This document shows positions 1 to 6,866 of a stretch of DNA of 15,092 nucleotides, piece by piece. Numbering within the stretch: the stretch's first letter is position 1; every line of letters begins with the position of its first letter. This stretch comes from Chloroflexota bacterium. GTDB taxonomy: Bacteria > Chloroflexota > Anaerolineae > UBA7937 > JACPPX01. The stretch lies in the NCBI GenBank assembly GCA_016190785.1, contig JACPPX010000136.1, positions 1 to 15,092 of the forward strand, given 5' to 3'. The translations under genes and the position numbers were made by a program. Below the pieces are notes generated by a model. It saw nothing but the letters and a program-made list of their open reading frames with translations, did no database searches and had not been told where the DNA came from.

Positions 1-40
1 GACGGTAGGAGCAGGGGCCATCACTAAGATCCTGGAGTAG
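1..40 (+). CDS. tuf: Elongation factor Tu, C-terminal end (partial)
   Basis: Only the last codons are in the window. Reading from base 2 gives TVGAGAITKILE followed by TAG at 38-40, which matches the highly conserved C-terminus of bacterial EF-Tu (usually GRTVGAGVVTKILE). EF-Tu is the cytoplasmic GTPase that delivers aminoacyl-tRNA to the ribosomal A site. Its position directly before rpsJ is the common bacterial str-S10 arrangement, so rpsL, rpsG and fusA probably lie upstream. A 28-base spacer with no visible terminator separates it from rpsJ. The identification rests on 12 residues, but these are diagnostic. Confidence 0.9.
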   Translation, partial: TVGAGAITKILE

Positions 41-56
41 GTGGGAAATAGGCGCC

Positions 57-63
57 GAGGTGG
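57..63 (+). promoter_or_regulatory. Ribosome binding site deciding the S10 start
   Basis: GAGGTGG lies 5-8 bases before ATG 69. It supports translation of the long form of S10 rather than initiation at the internal ATG 441, and it overlaps the alternative GTG at 60, which it therefore cannot serve. Confidence 0.7.
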
Positions 64-68
64 AAAGT

Positions 69-749
69 ATGCCGAGGAAGGCAAAGGACGAGAAAGAAAA
101 GAAGAAGCCAGCGCCCAAAAAGGAGGCGGCGACTAAAGCCAAGCCCGCCGCGAAGAAAAAAGCGGAGGAGCCAAAGGAAGAGGCTTTTGAAACCAAAAAG
201 GCAAAGGGCGCGGCGGTCAAGCCTAAGAAAGAGGCCAAGCCCCGGGCCGCGGCCAAGAAGAAAGTGGCGGCTGCGGAGGCCGAGGGCCAGGTTAGTAAAG
301 CAGCGGTAGCGGTCGAAGAAACACCGCTTGCTGCCCCACCGCTGGTTGAGGCTCCTCCCAAAGTAGAGGAGTCTCCAGCGGCCGAGGAGGTCAAGCCACC
401 CAAACCCAAGGAGGCCCCTCGTCCCCCCAAGCCAGAGGCCATGCCCAAGGGGAGCATCCGCATCCGGCTCAAGGCTTACGACCATCGGCTTCTGGACCAA
501 TCGGCGCGCCAGATAGTGGAAGCGGCAGAGAGGACCGGAGCGGTGGTTGTGGGGCCGGTTCCCTTGCCTACCAAAATTGAGCGGTTTACGGTAATTCGCT
601 CTCCTTTCATCGACAAGGACTCGCGGGAGCAGTTTGAGATCCGGACCCACAAACGGCTGATCGATGTCTTGGAGCCGGGGAGCAAAACCATTGACACCCT
701 GATGCGTCTCAACCTTCCCGCCGGGGTGGACATCGAAATAAAATTGTAG
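69..749 (+). CDS. rpsJ: 30S ribosomal protein S10 with a long Lys/Ala/Pro/Glu-rich N-terminal extension
   Basis: S10 is a head protein of the 30S subunit and, as NusE in model bacteria, part of the NusB antitermination complex. The canonical S10 domain is residues 125-226 (102 aa, the usual full length). It begins MPKGSIRIRLKAYDHRLLDQ and contains the TGAVVVGPVPLPTK, FTVIRSPF and RTHKRLIDV blocks. Before it lie 124 extra residues, of which about 30 are Lys, 30 Ala, 20 Pro and 20 Glu. The first ~67 are strongly basic (KKK and AKPAAKKK patches) and the rest are richer in Pro, Glu and Val. ATG 69 is chosen because GAGGTGG (57-63) sits at proper spacing. GTG 60 in frame has no such site. The internal ATG 441 would give a normal-length S10, but its nearest purine site (AGAGG, 434-438) is only 2 bases away. 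The extension is probably disordered and may bind RNA or DNA (inference). Confidence 0.95.
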   Translation: MPRKAKDEKEKKKPAPKKEAATKAKPAAKKKAEEPKEEAFETKKAKGAAVKPKKEAKPRAAAKKKVAAAEAEGQVSKAAVAVEETPLAAPPLVEAPPKVEESPAAEEVKPPKPKEAPRPPKPEAMPKGSIRIRLKAYDHRLLDQSARQIVEAAERTGAVVVGPVPLPTKIERFTVIRSPFIDKDSREQFEIRTHKRLIDVLEPGSKTIDTLMRLNLPAGVDIEIKL

Positions 750-752
750 ACG

Positions 753-1400
753 ATGATGGATGCCATCTTGGCCAGAAAACTGGGGATGACCCAAATTTTT
801 TCCTCCGCAGGAGAGGTGGTGCCGGTCTCCATGCTGGAGGCAGGGCCCTGTTATATCACTGCCCTCCGCACTCCGCAGGGGAATGGTTACGCTGCGGTGC
901 AGCTCGGCTTCGGGGAATCGACCCGGCTGAATAAAGCCCAGAAAGGACATCTCGGCTCCAAACTTCCTAGTCTCCGCCACCTGCGGGAAGTGCGGGTGGC
1001 CGACACCTCCGGGTATGAGATCGGCCAGAAAATAGAGGCCAACATCTTTTCCTTGGGGGATGCGGTGAAGGTCACTGCCATATCCAAGGGTCGCGGTTTT
1101 GCGGGAGTGGTGAAACGTCACGGGTTCCGCGGTGGGCCCAAAACCCATGGCCAATCCGACCGGCACCGCGCTCCGGGATCCATCGGCTCCACCACCACTC
1201 CGGGAAGGGTGCTTAAAGGCTTGCGGATGGCTGGGCATATGGGTAATGCCCGGGTTACGGTGCGCAACCTGAAGGTGGTCCTGGTCGATGCCGAGAATAA
1301 CCTGCTGGGAGTTAAAGGTTCAGTACCCGGCTCTCCCGGGGGTTTGGTCCTGGTGCAGCGCATTCCCCAGAAGAAGAGCAAGGAGGGGAAGCAACAATGA
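753..1400 (+). CDS. rplC: 50S ribosomal protein L3
   Basis: L3 is a primary 23S rRNA-binding protein whose long loop reaches towards the peptidyl transferase centre. The 215-aa product carries the N-terminal ILARKLGMTQIF block, GRGFAGVVKRHGF, the HGQSDRHRAPGSIG loop, the MAGHMGNARVTVRNL block and a VKGSVPGSPGG end, all standard for L3. In the loop the residues after GSIG are STTTPGR, so the region holding the methylated glutamine of E. coli L3 has no Gln here. It starts 3 bases after the S10 stop. Neither ATG 753 nor ATG 756 has a clear ribosome binding site, so translational coupling to rpsJ is likely. ATG 756 aligns slightly better with the family's usual start. The stop overlaps the rplD start (ATGA). 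Confidence 0.97.
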   Translation: MMDAILARKLGMTQIFSSAGEVVPVSMLEAGPCYITALRTPQGNGYAAVQLGFGESTRLNKAQKGHLGSKLPSLRHLREVRVADTSGYEIGQKIEANIFSLGDAVKVTAISKGRGFAGVVKRHGFRGGPKTHGQSDRHRAPGSIGSTTTPGRVLKGLRMAGHMGNARVTVRNLKVVLVDAENNLLGVKGSVPGSPGGLVLVQRIPQKKSKEGKQQ

Positions 1401-2035
1401 AGTTCCCTCTCTATACCTCTTCCGGGAAATCAACGAAGCAAATAGAGCTGGCGGACAATATATTTGCTGCTCCGGTCAACCCGGTAATCCTGCACCAGGC
1501 CTATTTGCGGGAAAGGGCCAATGCCCGCTTGGGGACGCACAAGGCTAAAACCCGAGGGGAAGTTTCCGGCTCCACGGCCAAAGTGTGGAGGCAGAAAGGA
1601 ACCGGACGGGCCCGTCAGGGAAGTCGCAAGGCCCCCCAATGGAGCGGAGGAGGGGTGGTCTTCGGGCCCACCCCAGAGCGAAACTATAAGCGGGATATGC
1701 CGCAGAAGATGCGCCGCTTGGCCCTGCGGGGAGCACTTACCTCCAAGGCCGGGGAAGGGAAAATCATTGTGGTCAATGAATTTCAGCTAAAAGAATCAAA
1801 AACCAAAGAGATGGCCGGGCTTTTGGAGAAGCTCAAGGTGGAGACCAGTGCCCTGATCCTTCTTCCCTCGCCTACTGACGAGGTGGAGAGGGCGGCCCGG
1901 AATCTTCCCAGCGTGAAAACTCTTCTGGCTCAATATCTTAATGTGGAGGATCTTCTGACCTACGATTGGTTGATCCTCCCCCAGGCTTCGTTACCGATTA
2001 TCGAAAAAATTCTAGGGGATAAGAAAAATGGCTAA
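1397..2035 (+). CDS. rplD: 50S ribosomal protein L4
   Basis: L4/L1e-family protein of 212 aa, a primary 23S rRNA binder that lines the polypeptide exit tunnel. In E. coli it also represses its own S10 operon. The sequence shows the family's NPVILHQAYLRERANARLGTHKAKTRGEVSGS region and the basic extended loop KVWRQKGTGRARQGSRKAPQW followed by GGGVVFGP. Next come NYKRDMPQKMRRLALRGALTSK and a C-terminal Rossmann-like half ending in YDWLILPQASLPIIEKIL. ATG 1397 overlaps the L3 stop by four bases and has AGGAGG at 1381-1386. No E. coli-type S10 leader is visible upstream of rpsJ, so L4 autoregulation cannot be inferred here. Confidence 0.97.
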   Translation: MKFPLYTSSGKSTKQIELADNIFAAPVNPVILHQAYLRERANARLGTHKAKTRGEVSGSTAKVWRQKGTGRARQGSRKAPQWSGGGVVFGPTPERNYKRDMPQKMRRLALRGALTSKAGEGKIIVVNEFQLKESKTKEMAGLLEKLKVETSALILLPSPTDEVERAARNLPSVKTLLAQYLNVEDLLTYDWLILPQASLPIIEKILGDKKNG

Positions 2036-2315
2036 GCTAGCGGTGTTGAAAAGGCCAATTGTGACCGAGAAAACCACCCAGCAGGGGGAGGGAGGTCGTT
2101 ACACTTTTGAGGTCCACCCCGCGGCCAACAAGCACCAGATTATAGAAGCGGTGGAGGAGGCTTTTGGGGTCGAGGTGCTCCAGGTGAAGGTAACAAATAT
2201 GCCGGGGAAAACTCGGCGCTTCGGGCGGCACTTGACGCCCCCGTCTCCCTGGAAAAAGGCTACGGTCACTTTGGCTCCCGGCCAGAGGATCGAGTTCTTC
2301 GAAGGAGCAGGATAA
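2028..2315 (+). CDS. rplW: 50S ribosomal protein L23
   Basis: L23 sits at the exit of the ribosomal tunnel and is the docking site for trigger factor and the signal recognition particle. The 95-aa protein has the family pattern: VLKRPIVTEKTTQ at the N-terminus, YTFEVHPAANKHQIIEAVEEAFGVEVLQVKVTNMPGK in the middle, then a basic loop (TRRFGRHLT) and KKATVTLAPGQRIEFFEG at the end. The glutamate of the exposed AVEEAFGV segment is the type of residue that contacts trigger factor in model systems. Its ATG overlaps the last 8 bases of rplD, with AGGGGAT at 2014-2020 as ribosome binding site. Confidence 0.96.
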   Translation: MAKLAVLKRPIVTEKTTQQGEGGRYTFEVHPAANKHQIIEAVEEAFGVEVLQVKVTNMPGKTRRFGRHLTPPSPWKKATVTLAPGQRIEFFEGAG

Positions 2316-2317
2316 GC

Positions 2318-3157
2318 ATGCCGGTTCGTATCTATCGCCCCACTACCCCCGGGCAGCGCCACCGACTCGGGCCAGATTTTACGGAGATTACCAAATCTCG
2401 GCCGGAGCGCTCCCTGCTCCGCCCCCTGCCCAAAAAGGCAGGAAGGAACAATCAGGGGCGGGTCACCCTCCGCCGCCGCGGGGGAGGCCATAAACGGCTT
2501 TATCGGATTATCGATTTCAAACGGGACAAGATAGGGATCCCAGCCAAAGTGGATAGTATCGAATACGACCCTAACCGCTCGGCGCGGATCGCCCTTTTGA
2601 GCTACCCCGATGGGGAGAAGAGATACATCCTTGCTCCCCTAGGCTTAAAGCCCGGGGACCAGGTGGAGTCAGGCCCGGCTGCCGAGCTTCGGGTGGGGAA
2701 CTCTTTGCCCCTAGCCAACATTCCGGTAGGTTCCAGCATCCATAATTTGGAACTCTACCCCGGCCGGGGAGGGCAGATGGTGCGCTCGGCGGGAACCGCG
2801 GCCCAGCTCATGGCCAAGGAGGGGGAGTGGGGTCAGGTGCGGCTCCCTTCCGGAGAAGTAAGGAAGATCAACCTGCGCTGCCGGGCCACTTTGGGAGAAG
2901 TGGGGAACATCGACCGCTCTAATATCCAATTGGGCAAAGCTGGCCGCACCCGCTGGTTGGGGAGACGCCCCAAAGTAAGAGGCTCGGTGATGAGCCCTCG
3001 CGACCATCCCCATGGGGGCGGGGAAGGCCGCTCCCCGATAGGGATGTCTTCTCCCAAGAGCCCTTGGGGCAAGCCAACTTTGGGAAAGAAAACGCGAGGA
3101 CGCAAACCATCGGATAAGCTGATTATCCGTCGTCGGGTAAAGAAGCGGAAGATTTAA
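2318..3157 (+). CDS. rplB: 50S ribosomal protein L2
   Basis: L2 is a large primary rRNA-binding protein needed for subunit association and peptidyl transfer. The 279-aa product is full length. It has GRNNQGRVTLRRRGGGHKRLYRIIDFKR near the N-terminus, the OB/SH3-like core (VDSIEYDPNRSARIALLSYPDGEKRYILAP), GSSIHNLELYPGRGGQMVRSAGT, and the near-invariant C-terminal motif DHPHGGGEG with its essential histidine. The residues before that motif are MSPR rather than the more common MNPV, a tolerated variant. It starts 2 bases after the rplW stop with AAGGAG (2302-2307) upstream. Confidence 0.97.
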   Translation: MPVRIYRPTTPGQRHRLGPDFTEITKSRPERSLLRPLPKKAGRNNQGRVTLRRRGGGHKRLYRIIDFKRDKIGIPAKVDSIEYDPNRSARIALLSYPDGEKRYILAPLGLKPGDQVESGPAAELRVGNSLPLANIPVGSSIHNLELYPGRGGQMVRSAGTAAQLMAKEGEWGQVRLPSGEVRKINLRCRATLGEVGNIDRSNIQLGKAGRTRWLGRRPKVRGSVMSPRDHPHGGGEGRSPIGMSSPKSPWGKPTLGKKTRGRKPSDKLIIRRRVKKRKI

Positions 3158-3169
3158 AGGAGAGTCGAG

Positions 3170-3457
3170 ATGGCACGATCTCTGAAAAAAGGGCCGCACA
3201 TCGACCCCAAACTCTTGAAGAAAATTGAGGCCCTCAACGCTCAGGGGGAGAAAAAGGTCATCAAAACCTGGTCCCGTTCTTCGATGGTCTTTCCCCAGAT
3301 GGTGGGGCACACCATTGCCGTCCACGACGGCCATCGCCATGTTCCGGTTTATATCACCGAGAACATGGTTGGCCATCGACTGGGGGAGTTTGCCCCCACC
3401 CGTGTCTTCCGCGGCCATAGTTATCGGGAGAAGGCTGAGGAAGCGCCCAAGGAGTAA
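3170..3457 (+). CDS. rpsS: 30S ribosomal protein S19
   Basis: S19 binds 16S rRNA in the 30S head together with S13 and contacts the A-site region. The 95-aa protein has MARSLKKGPHIDPKLLKKI, the conserved KVIKTWSRSSMVFPQMVGHTIAVHDGHRHVPVYITENMVGHRLGEFAPTR block and a FRGHS end, with a short acidic/basic tail. Family members usually have KKGPFVD where this one has KKGPHID. AAAGGAG (3156-3162), overlapping the rplB stop, is a good ribosome binding site for ATG 3170. Confidence 0.97.
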   Translation: MARSLKKGPHIDPKLLKKIEALNAQGEKKVIKTWSRSSMVFPQMVGHTIAVHDGHRHVPVYITENMVGHRLGEFAPTRVFRGHSYREKAEEAPKE

Positions 3458-3460
3458 GGA

Positions 3461-3808
3461 TTGGCGATTGAATCTAGGACTCAGATAAAATATATCCGCA
3501 TCTCCCCGGAGAAACTACGCCGGGTTATGGCCCCCTTACGGGGGAGGAAAGTGGGGGAGGCTTTGGCCCTCCTCCGCTACCACCCTCAATCCGCCGCCCG
3601 GGTTCTGGCCAAGGCCCTTAAATCGGCCGCGGCCAATGCGGAAAATGTTCACGGAGTTTCCGGAGAGGAACTGGTCATCCGTAATTTGACCGCCGATGGG
3701 GGTCCGAGCCTGAAGCGGCGCCGCCCCGGGGCCCGCGGTCGGAGCAAGCCCATCCTGCGCCGCACGGCGCACATCACGGTGGTGGTGGGTCAGGAGGAGG
3801 TAGGATAG
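3461..3808 (+). CDS. rplV: 50S ribosomal protein L22 (TTG start)
   Basis: L22 contributes a long beta-hairpin to the wall of the peptide exit tunnel, where mutations give macrolide resistance in model bacteria. The 115-aa product shows YIRISPEKLRRVMAPLRGRKVGEALALL, the AKALKSAAANAE helix and the hairpin region from DGGPSLKRRRPGARGRSKPI to RTAHITVVV. The start is TTG 3461: AAGGAG at 3449-3454 lies six bases before it, and the first downstream ATG would remove the conserved ISPEKLRRV segment. It begins 3 bases after the rpsS stop. Confidence 0.95.
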   Translation: MAIESRTQIKYIRISPEKLRRVMAPLRGRKVGEALALLRYHPQSAARVLAKALKSAAANAENVHGVSGEELVIRNLTADGGPSLKRRRPGARGRSKPILRRTAHITVVVGQEEVG

Positions 3809-3809
3809 T

Positions 3810-4478
3810 TTGGGACGTAAAGTTCATCCCCTAGGCTTCCGTTTAGGTTACAACCAGGATTGGCGGGCAAGGTGGTATGCCGAGGGGAAAAATTACCGCG
3901 ACCTCCTTGCCGAGGATCTCCGAATTCGCCAACTCATCCGTCGCCAGATGGCCCGGGCGGGGATTACCGATATAGAAATCGATCGCTCCCCGAATCAGAT
4001 CACAGTCACCATCCACACCGCCCGGCCAGGGATCATCATCGGCCGCAAAGGACAGAGCGTGAATGAACTGCGGGGGCAACTGGAGCGGATGACCGGAAAG
4101 AAAATTCGGGTGGAGGTTTTGGAGGTCGAACAGCCGGAGATGGAATCGGCGCTGATTGCGGAGAGCATTGCCCAACAATTAGAACGGCGGATCTCCCATC
4201 GCCGGGCGATGAAACAGGCGGTGTTGCGGGCTACGCGCCTGGGAGTGCAAGGGATCAAAATTGTTTGCGCCGGCAGGCTGGGGGGGAACGAGATGGCCCG
4301 CCGCGAGCGGATAATGGAAGGACGGGTGCCCCTAGCTACCCTTCGTTCGAACATCGATTATGCCAAGGCAGAGTCCTATACCACCTTTGGCCGCATTGGG
4401 GTCAAAGTATGGGTCTATAAAGGGGAGAAACTCCCCCAGACACCGCAGCTCGAGCCGGTGGAGGCGATCCTGGAGTAA
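3810..4478 (+). CDS. rpsC: 30S ribosomal protein S3 (TTG start)
   Basis: S3 lies at the mRNA entry channel of the 30S subunit and takes part in mRNA unwinding. The 222-aa protein begins GRKVHPLGFRLGYNQDWRARWYA. It has a type II KH domain with the GXXG loop in ARPGIIIGRKGQSVNELR. The C-terminal S3 domain carries GVQGIKIVCAGRLGGNEMARRERIMEGRVPLATLRSNIDYAKAES and TTFGRIGVKVWVYKGE. The start is TTG 3810, one base after the rplV stop, with AGGAGGT at 3795-3801 at good spacing. No ATG in frame could give the conserved N-terminus. Confidence 0.96.
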   Translation: MGRKVHPLGFRLGYNQDWRARWYAEGKNYRDLLAEDLRIRQLIRRQMARAGITDIEIDRSPNQITVTIHTARPGIIIGRKGQSVNELRGQLERMTGKKIRVEVLEVEQPEMESALIAESIAQQLERRISHRRAMKQAVLRATRLGVQGIKIVCAGRLGGNEMARRERIMEGRVPLATLRSNIDYAKAESYTTFGRIGVKVWVYKGEKLPQTPQLEPVEAILE

Positions 4479-4505
4479 GGCGCAAAGCAGGAAAGGTCGA
4501 CTAAG

Positions 4506-4913
4506 ATGTTGATGCCCAAGAGGGTTAAGTACCGCAAAACGCATCGTGGCCGGCGCAAAGGGACCGAGTCGCGGGGAACGGAGCTTAGCTTTGGAGAGTT
4601 CGGCCTGCAGGCTTTGGAAGCAGCATGGATCACCAGTCGTCAGATCGAGGCCGCGCGGCGGGCCATCGTCCGCTTTATCCGTAAGGGCGGGAAGGTTTGG
4701 ATCCGCATCTTCCCCGATAAACCAGTGAGCAAAAGACCGGCCGAGACGAGGATGGGAGGGGGAAAAGGGCCGGTGGACCACTGGGTGGCAGTAGTGAAAC
4801 CAGGGAGGATCCTCTTCGAGATCGGAGGGATAGGCCGGGAGGACGCGGAGCGGGCAATGCGCTTGGCCGGCCACAAGCTGCCGGTTAAAACGCAATTTGT
4901 GAGTAAACAGTAA
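4506..4913 (+). CDS. rplP: 50S ribosomal protein L16
   Basis: L16 organises the A-site and peptidyl transferase region of 23S rRNA. The 135-aa protein begins MLMPKRVKYRKTHRGRRKG, the usual L16 opening. It continues with FGEFGLQALEAAWITSRQIEAARRAI, the KVWIRIFPDKPVSKRPAETRMGGGKG loop, and HWVAVVKPGRILFEIGGI. The Arg in the TRMGGGKG loop corresponds to the residue hydroxylated in E. coli L16; whether that happens here cannot be told. It is separated from rpsC by 27 bases, with GAAAGG (4491-4496) as likely ribosome binding site. Confidence 0.97.
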   Translation: MLMPKRVKYRKTHRGRRKGTESRGTELSFGEFGLQALEAAWITSRQIEAARRAIVRFIRKGGKVWIRIFPDKPVSKRPAETRMGGGKGPVDHWVAVVKPGRILFEIGGIGREDAERAMRLAGHKLPVKTQFVSKQ

Positions 4914-4931
4914 TTATCCTCAGGATTGACC

Positions 4932-5147
4932 ATGAAAATTTCGGAAATGCGGGGAATGAATGATGCCGAGCTGGGAAAGCACCTGGCCGACCTGGAAAAG
5001 GAGTTCTTCACTCTGCGTCTGCAGTTGGCAACTAAGAAACTTGCCAATTTCAACCGCATCACCGTGGTGAAAAGGGAGATCGCCCAGGTGAAGACCATCC
5101 TCCGCGAGCGGGAAATCGCAGTGCTGCCGCCGGCGGGTGGGGAGTGA
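4932..5147 (+). CDS. rpmC: 50S ribosomal protein L29
   Basis: L29 is a small helical-hairpin protein beside L23 at the tunnel exit. The 71-aa product reads MKISEMRGMNDAELGKHLADLEKEFFTLRLQLATKKLANFNRI and so on, with the two long helices typical of the family. The end, LPPAGGE, is a short variable tail. ATG 4932 is preferred over the in-frame TTG at 4926 because AGGA (4922-4925) directly abuts that TTG but lies six bases before the ATG. It follows rplP by 18 bases. Confidence 0.93.
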   Translation: MKISEMRGMNDAELGKHLADLEKEFFTLRLQLATKKLANFNRITVVKREIAQVKTILREREIAVLPPAGGE

Positions 5148-5157
5148 GAAAGCGAAG

Positions 5158-5421
5158 ATGTCGGGATTGAAGAAAAGCCTGATCGGAGAGGTGGTCTCCG
5201 ATAAGATGCAGAAAACGGTGGTGGTATTGGTAGAGACTGTCCGCCGCGATCCCCTCTACAAGAAAACGATCCGCGTGCGGCGCAAGTTCAAAGCCCACGA
5301 TGAGAATAACTCATCGCATGCTGGGGATGTGGTGCGCATCGTGAAGAGCCGTCCTTTGAGCAAAAATGTGCAGTGGGTAGTGGCCGAGGTAATCCGCCCG
5401 GGATCGGGAGGGAAGGGATGA
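5158..5421 (+). CDS. rpsQ: 30S ribosomal protein S17
   Basis: S17 is a primary 16S rRNA-binding OB-fold protein. The 87-aa protein carries GEVVSDKMQKTVVVLVETVRRDPLYKKTIRVRRKFKAHDENN, then AGDVVRIVKSRPLSKNVQWVVAEVI, all diagnostic. ATG 5158 gives the usual short N-terminus. An in-frame GTG at 5137 would overlap rpmC and has no ribosome binding site. The binding site of ATG 5158 is itself weak, so coupling to rpmC is likely. The stop overlaps the rplN start as ATGA. Confidence 0.94.
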   Translation: MSGLKKSLIGEVVSDKMQKTVVVLVETVRRDPLYKKTIRVRRKFKAHDENNSSHAGDVVRIVKSRPLSKNVQWVVAEVIRPGSGGKG

Positions 5422-5786
5422 TCCAGGCTTATACCCGACTGCGGGTGGCGGATAACACCGGGGCCCGGGAAATAATGTGCATCCGGGTGCTGGGAGGCTC
5501 CAAGAGACGCTACGGACGGGTAGGGGACATAATCGTGGCCACGGTTAAACAAGCCATCCCTACCGCGGCCCTGAAAGAAGGGGAAGTGGTGCGGGCGGTA
5601 ATTGTTCGCACCGCCAAGGAATATGGGCGCTCCGATGGTTCCCATATCCGTTTCGATGACAACGCCGGCGTCATCCTCGATGAATACCGCAACCCCCGCG
5701 GGACCCGCATCTTTGGCCCCGTGGCCCGGGAACTGCGGGACAAGGGTTTTATGAAAATCGTCTCTCTCTCTCCCGAGGTGTTGTGA
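5418..5786 (+). CDS. rplN: 50S ribosomal protein L14
   Basis: L14 forms part of the intersubunit bridge face of the 50S subunit and is a binding site for silencing factor RsfS in model bacteria. The 122-aa product is exactly the usual length. It begins MIQAYTRLRVADNTGAREIMCIRVLGGSKRRYGRVGDIIVATVKQAIP and ends with DDNAGVILDEYRNPRGTRIFGPVARELRDKGFMKIVSLSPEVL. ATG 5418 overlaps the rpsQ stop by four bases and has GGGAGG (5406-5411) at good spacing. An in-frame upstream start would add residues unlike any L14. Confidence 0.97.
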   Translation: MIQAYTRLRVADNTGAREIMCIRVLGGSKRRYGRVGDIIVATVKQAIPTAALKEGEVVRAVIVRTAKEYGRSDGSHIRFDDNAGVILDEYRNPRGTRIFGPVARELRDKGFMKIVSLSPEVL

Positions 5787-5793
5787 GGTGAGC

Positions 5794-6114
5794 ATGAATC
5801 GCATCCGCAAGGGGGACACCGTGAGAGTATTGAGCGGAGAGTTCCGTGGTGAGGAGGGGACAGTGCGTACCTTCCTCCCCAAGGAAGGGCGGGTGGTGAT
5901 CTCCGGGATCAACCTGGTGAAGCGCCATCAGCGCCCTACGGGACGGGTCCGCACTCAGGCGGGGATCATCGAGTTCGAGGCCCCTGTCTATCTGGATAAG
6001 GTGGTTCTCATCTGTCCCAATTGCAAGAAGACCACTAGGCCACATGTCGGCCAGAACGAGACGGGGAAGAAAGTGCGCACCTGCCCGGAGTGCGGCCAGA
6101 ATATTGATAAGTAG
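5794..6114 (+). CDS. rplX: 50S ribosomal protein L24 with C-terminal zinc-ribbon cysteines
   Basis: L24 is an early assembly initiator of the 50S subunit and lies near the tunnel exit. The 106-aa protein has an N-terminal KOW motif (IRKGDTVRVLSGEFRGEEGTV), the GINLVKRHQRPTG segment and a C-terminal half with two CXXC pairs (C74/C77 and C97/C100), the pattern of zinc-binding L24 forms. ATG 5794 is chosen, with GAGG (5785-5788) five bases away. An in-frame GTG at 5788, served by GAGGTG at 5775-5780, would add only two residues and cannot be excluded. It follows rplN by 7 bases. Confidence 0.94.
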   Translation: MNRIRKGDTVRVLSGEFRGEEGTVRTFLPKEGRVVISGINLVKRHQRPTGRVRTQAGIIEFEAPVYLDKVVLICPNCKKTTRPHVGQNETGKKVRTCPECGQNIDK

Positions 6115-6123
6115 GCTAAGCGC

Positions 6124-6666
6124 ATGGAGAGATTGCGAGAAAAGTATCTGCGGGAAATAGTCCCGGCCATGATGGACCGCTTCGGATACCAGAACCGGAT
6201 GGAGGTCCCTCGGCTGGAGAAGGTGGTGGTGAACGTCGGGCTGGGAGAAGCCTTGAGTGATGCCAAGGCCCTGGACAACGCCAGTCGAGACCTGTCGACT
6301 ATCACCGGGCAGCGGCCGGTCATCACCCGGGCGAAAAAATCCATCGCCAGCTTCAAACTCCGTAGCGGGAACCCTATCGGGGCCAAGGTTACCCTGCGGG
6401 GAGAGAGGATGTACTCCCTTTTAGACCGGTTGATCAATGTCGCCCTCCCCCGGCAGCGGGATTTCCGGGGAGTATCCCCCGATGCTTTCGATGGAAGGGG
6501 CAATTACACCTTAGGGTTAGCCGAGCAGCTGGTCTGGCCGGAGATCCCTTACGACTCCGTCGATCGGGTGCGGGGGATGGAACTTACTGTGGTCACCACC
6601 GCCAAGAGCGATGAAGAAGCCCGAGAGCTTCTGCGGCTGATGGGGATGCCTTTCCGCCGGCCATAA
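6124..6666 (+). CDS. rplE: 50S ribosomal protein L5
   Basis: L5 binds 5S rRNA and forms part of the central protuberance, touching P-site tRNA and S13. The 180-aa product is full length and shows LREKYLREIVPAMMDRFGYQNRMEVPRLEKVVVNVGLGEA, the ITGQRPVITRAKKSIASFKLRSGNPIGAKVTLRGERMY block, FDGRGNYTLGLAEQLVWPEIPYDSVDRVRGMELTVVTTA and the final LLRLMGMPFRR. It starts 9 bases after rplX, with only a weak purine-rich site upstream. Confidence 0.97.
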   Translation: MERLREKYLREIVPAMMDRFGYQNRMEVPRLEKVVVNVGLGEALSDAKALDNASRDLSTITGQRPVITRAKKSIASFKLRSGNPIGAKVTLRGERMYSLLDRLINVALPRQRDFRGVSPDAFDGRGNYTLGLAEQLVWPEIPYDSVDRVRGMELTVVTTAKSDEEARELLRLMGMPFRRP

Positions 6667-6683
6667 GGAGAAAAGAGGAGAAA

Positions 6684-6866
6684 TTGGCGAAGAAATCAAT
6701 AGTTATCCGTGAAACCAGGCGTAAGTATAAAATCCGGGTGCGGAACCGCTGCCAAATCTGCGGCCGGCCGCGGGGCTTCATCCGCCGCTTTGGATTGTGC
6801 CGCATCTGCTTCCGCCGGCTGGCCCTGGAGGGCCAGATCCCGGGAGTGATCAAAGCCAGTTGGTGA
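6684..6866 (+). CDS. rpsZ: 30S ribosomal protein S14, zinc-binding short form (TTG start)
   Basis: S14 binds the 30S head near S3 and S10. This is the short, zinc-dependent form of 60 aa. MAKKSIVIRETRRKYKIRVRNR is followed by C23-X2-C26 and C39-X2-C42, then the typical FRRLALEGQIPGVIKASW end. There is no ATG or GTG that could produce this N-terminus, so TTG 6684 is the start. Two purine sites precede it, AAGGAG (6665-6670) and GAGGAG (6675-6680). Its last codons lie inside the first copy of an 11-base tandem duplication. It may also be named rpsN type Z. Confidence 0.96.
   Translation: MAKKSIVIRETRRKYKIRVRNRCQICGRPRGFIRRFGLCRICFRRLALEGQIPGVIKASW

Noticed and set aside
41..68. Possible promoter or L4-type leader before rpsJ
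   Set aside because: The 28-base spacer is too short for the E. coli S10 leader, and no promoter boxes were recognised.
441..749. Normal-length S10 starting at the internal ATG 441
   Set aside because: The nearest purine element is only two bases away and AAGGAGG at 408-414 is too far, while ATG 69 has a well-placed site. It is not fully excluded as a second start.
24..1238. A 404-codon minus-strand open frame antisense to rpsJ and rplC
   Set aside because: Its sequence has no recognisable family and is simply the complement of two certain genes. Long antisense frames are expected in GC-rich codon-biased DNA.
1288..1790. Plus-strand frames of 86 and 89 codons overlapping rplC/rplD
   Set aside because: They lie in alternative frames of certain genes and their translations resemble no protein.
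2711..3418. A 235-codon minus-strand open frame across rplB and rpsS
   Set aside because: It lies entirely opposite conserved L2 and S19 coding sequence and has no independent signals.
5137..5157. Upstream GTG start for rpsQ
   Set aside because: It lacks a ribosome binding site and would add residues not found in S17; ATG 5158 fits.
5256..5912. A 218-codon minus-strand open frame over rpsQ-rplX
   Set aside because: It spans three certain plus-strand genes and shows no known domain.
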